Source: an uncultured Bacteroides sp. (GTDB lineage: Bacteria; Bacteroidota; Bacteroidia; Bacteroidales; Bacteroidaceae). Taken from it: a stretch of DNA of 41,415 nucleotides. Position 1 is the stretch's first letter. Each line of letters begins with the position of its first letter. The translations under genes and the position numbers were made by a program. Positions 40,868 to 41,415 of the stretch are shown here, one piece after another. The stretch covers positions 1 through 41,415 of the forward strand of contig CANPJW010000022.1 in assembly GCA_947574505.1 (NCBI GenBank), written 5' to 3'. Below the pieces are notes generated by a model, which did not search any database, was not told the DNA's origin, and saw nothing but the letters and a program-made list of their open reading frames with translations.

Positions 40868-41415
40868 CTAATAGTGGAAGTCGGGCATGAATGTGTATTT
40901 TCTGCCGTTCTCCTGCACTATCATCCGTTTGTTGCGAAGCATGGTGATGAGCGGTACCGCCTTTTGATGGTTCAGCTTTACACCTATTGACGTATAGCTT
41001 TTGATTAAGGCATCTTCCAGTTCCTTGTAACCGTATTCCTCTTTCAGCCCGAAAACGGCTTCCAATGCGATACGGTGCTGCTGTTCGGTGATATGCCTGT
41101 AAGGGTCGAACTTTTCTTCCTCGGGTCTTCCCGGTTTCTTCGCTTCGGGTTTATAGCCATCTATGAGTTCGGGCAGGGCATTGTCGTTGATGCGAAAGGC
41201 AAAAGGTTCGAAATCCATTGCCCGGATGTGCATGGCTGAAACATTGCTTATATCCCCGTTGCTCTTGTCCTTTTCCACCAGCAATACGGTTTCCGCCTTA
41301 TTATTCAACTCCGTTCCGATATGCCCTCTCGCATTCTCATCCCCTTTGTTCTGATGCAGGATCGTATGGATATGTATCTGCCTGTCGTCCGTCCACTGCA
41401 TCAGTTTGGATATGA
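40868..41415 (-). CDS. RepA-like AAA ATPase, C-terminal part (cut by window edge)
   Basis: The frame is open to the right edge, so only the last 182 or so codons are seen. The segment RQIHIHTILHQNKGDENARG, then HIGTELNNKAETVLLVEKD, matches the end of the RecA/DnaB-like ATPase core of RepA proteins in Bacteroides mobile elements. A DPYRHITEQQHRIALEAVFG region and a winged-helix-like C-terminus follow. It should assist replication or mobilization with the downstream primase. The Walker A motif lies beyond the window. Confidence 0.82.
   Translation of the reverse strand, partial: ISKLMQWTDDRQIHIHTILHQNKGDENARGHIGTELNNKAETVLLVEKDKSNGDISNVSAMHIRAMDFEPFAFRINDNALPELIDGYKPEAKKPGRPEEEKFDPYRHITEQQHRIALEAVFGLKEEYGYKELEDALIKSYTSIGVKLNHQKAVPLITMLRNKRMIVQENGRKYTFMPDFHY

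Overview
The window looks like a Bacteroides-type chromosome (Bacteroidota). Three things point there: promoters with a TAnnTTTG -7 box and a TTTG -33 box, best seen before the tRNA-Ser gene; a NusG-like UpxY gene opening a capsule operon; and a typical Bacteroides capsule gene set. From about 5.8 to 22.5 kb the DNA is visibly richer in A+T than the housekeeping genes further right, as is usual for horizontally exchanged capsule cores.

Region 1 (1-27738, all on the + strand) is one capsular polysaccharide operon. It runs: UpxY antiterminator, Wza-like export lipoprotein, Wzc-like chain-length regulator/tyrosine kinase, membrane-anchored UDP-sugar 4,6-dehydratase, then a type-specific core. 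The core has a Wzx flippase, an EpsG-like Wzy polymerase, seven glycosyltransferases (three GT4, two GT32-like, two GT2), a pyruvyltransferase-like protein and four membrane acyltransferases. A 539-bp gene-free stretch packed with small palindromes separates the core from a 3' module: a GT4, an SDR epimerase/dehydratase, a PglC/WcfS-like initiating phosphoglycosyl transferase, a PLP decarboxylase-like enzyme, an ATP-grasp ligase and a DegT-type sugar aminotransferase. Dehydratase, aminotransferase and initiating transferase together suggest that the repeat unit starts with an amino-deoxysugar.

The capsule core carries features that standard annotation would miss. Runs of seven identical G or C bases lie in or just before four genes, and one run decides whether an acyltransferase has a start codon. 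Two strong palindromes lie inside glycosyltransferase genes. The flippase is followed by a frameshifted membrane-protein remnant. These suggest slipped-strand phase variation and palindrome-forming mutation as extra sources of capsule diversity.

Region 2 (27739-35037) is flanking chromosome: an AAA-ATPase/PD-(D/E)XK gene, an OafA-like acyltransferase, a convergent terminator, L-serine dehydratase, a CorA C-terminal remnant, mutS2, and tRNA-Ser(UGA) read divergently from mutS2.

Region 3 (from the 3' end of tRNA-Ser to the right edge) looks like one end of a mobilizable element of the NBU type. It has a cargo operon (DUF6194-like, a uracil-DNA-glycosylase-family gene broken by one stop codon, tautomerase, flavodoxin-fold reductase, zinc-ribbon/YCII protein), a MobV-type relaxase, a hairpin-rich oriT candidate, a Toprim primase and the end of a RepA-like ATPase gene. 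The integrase and the other element end would lie beyond the right edge.
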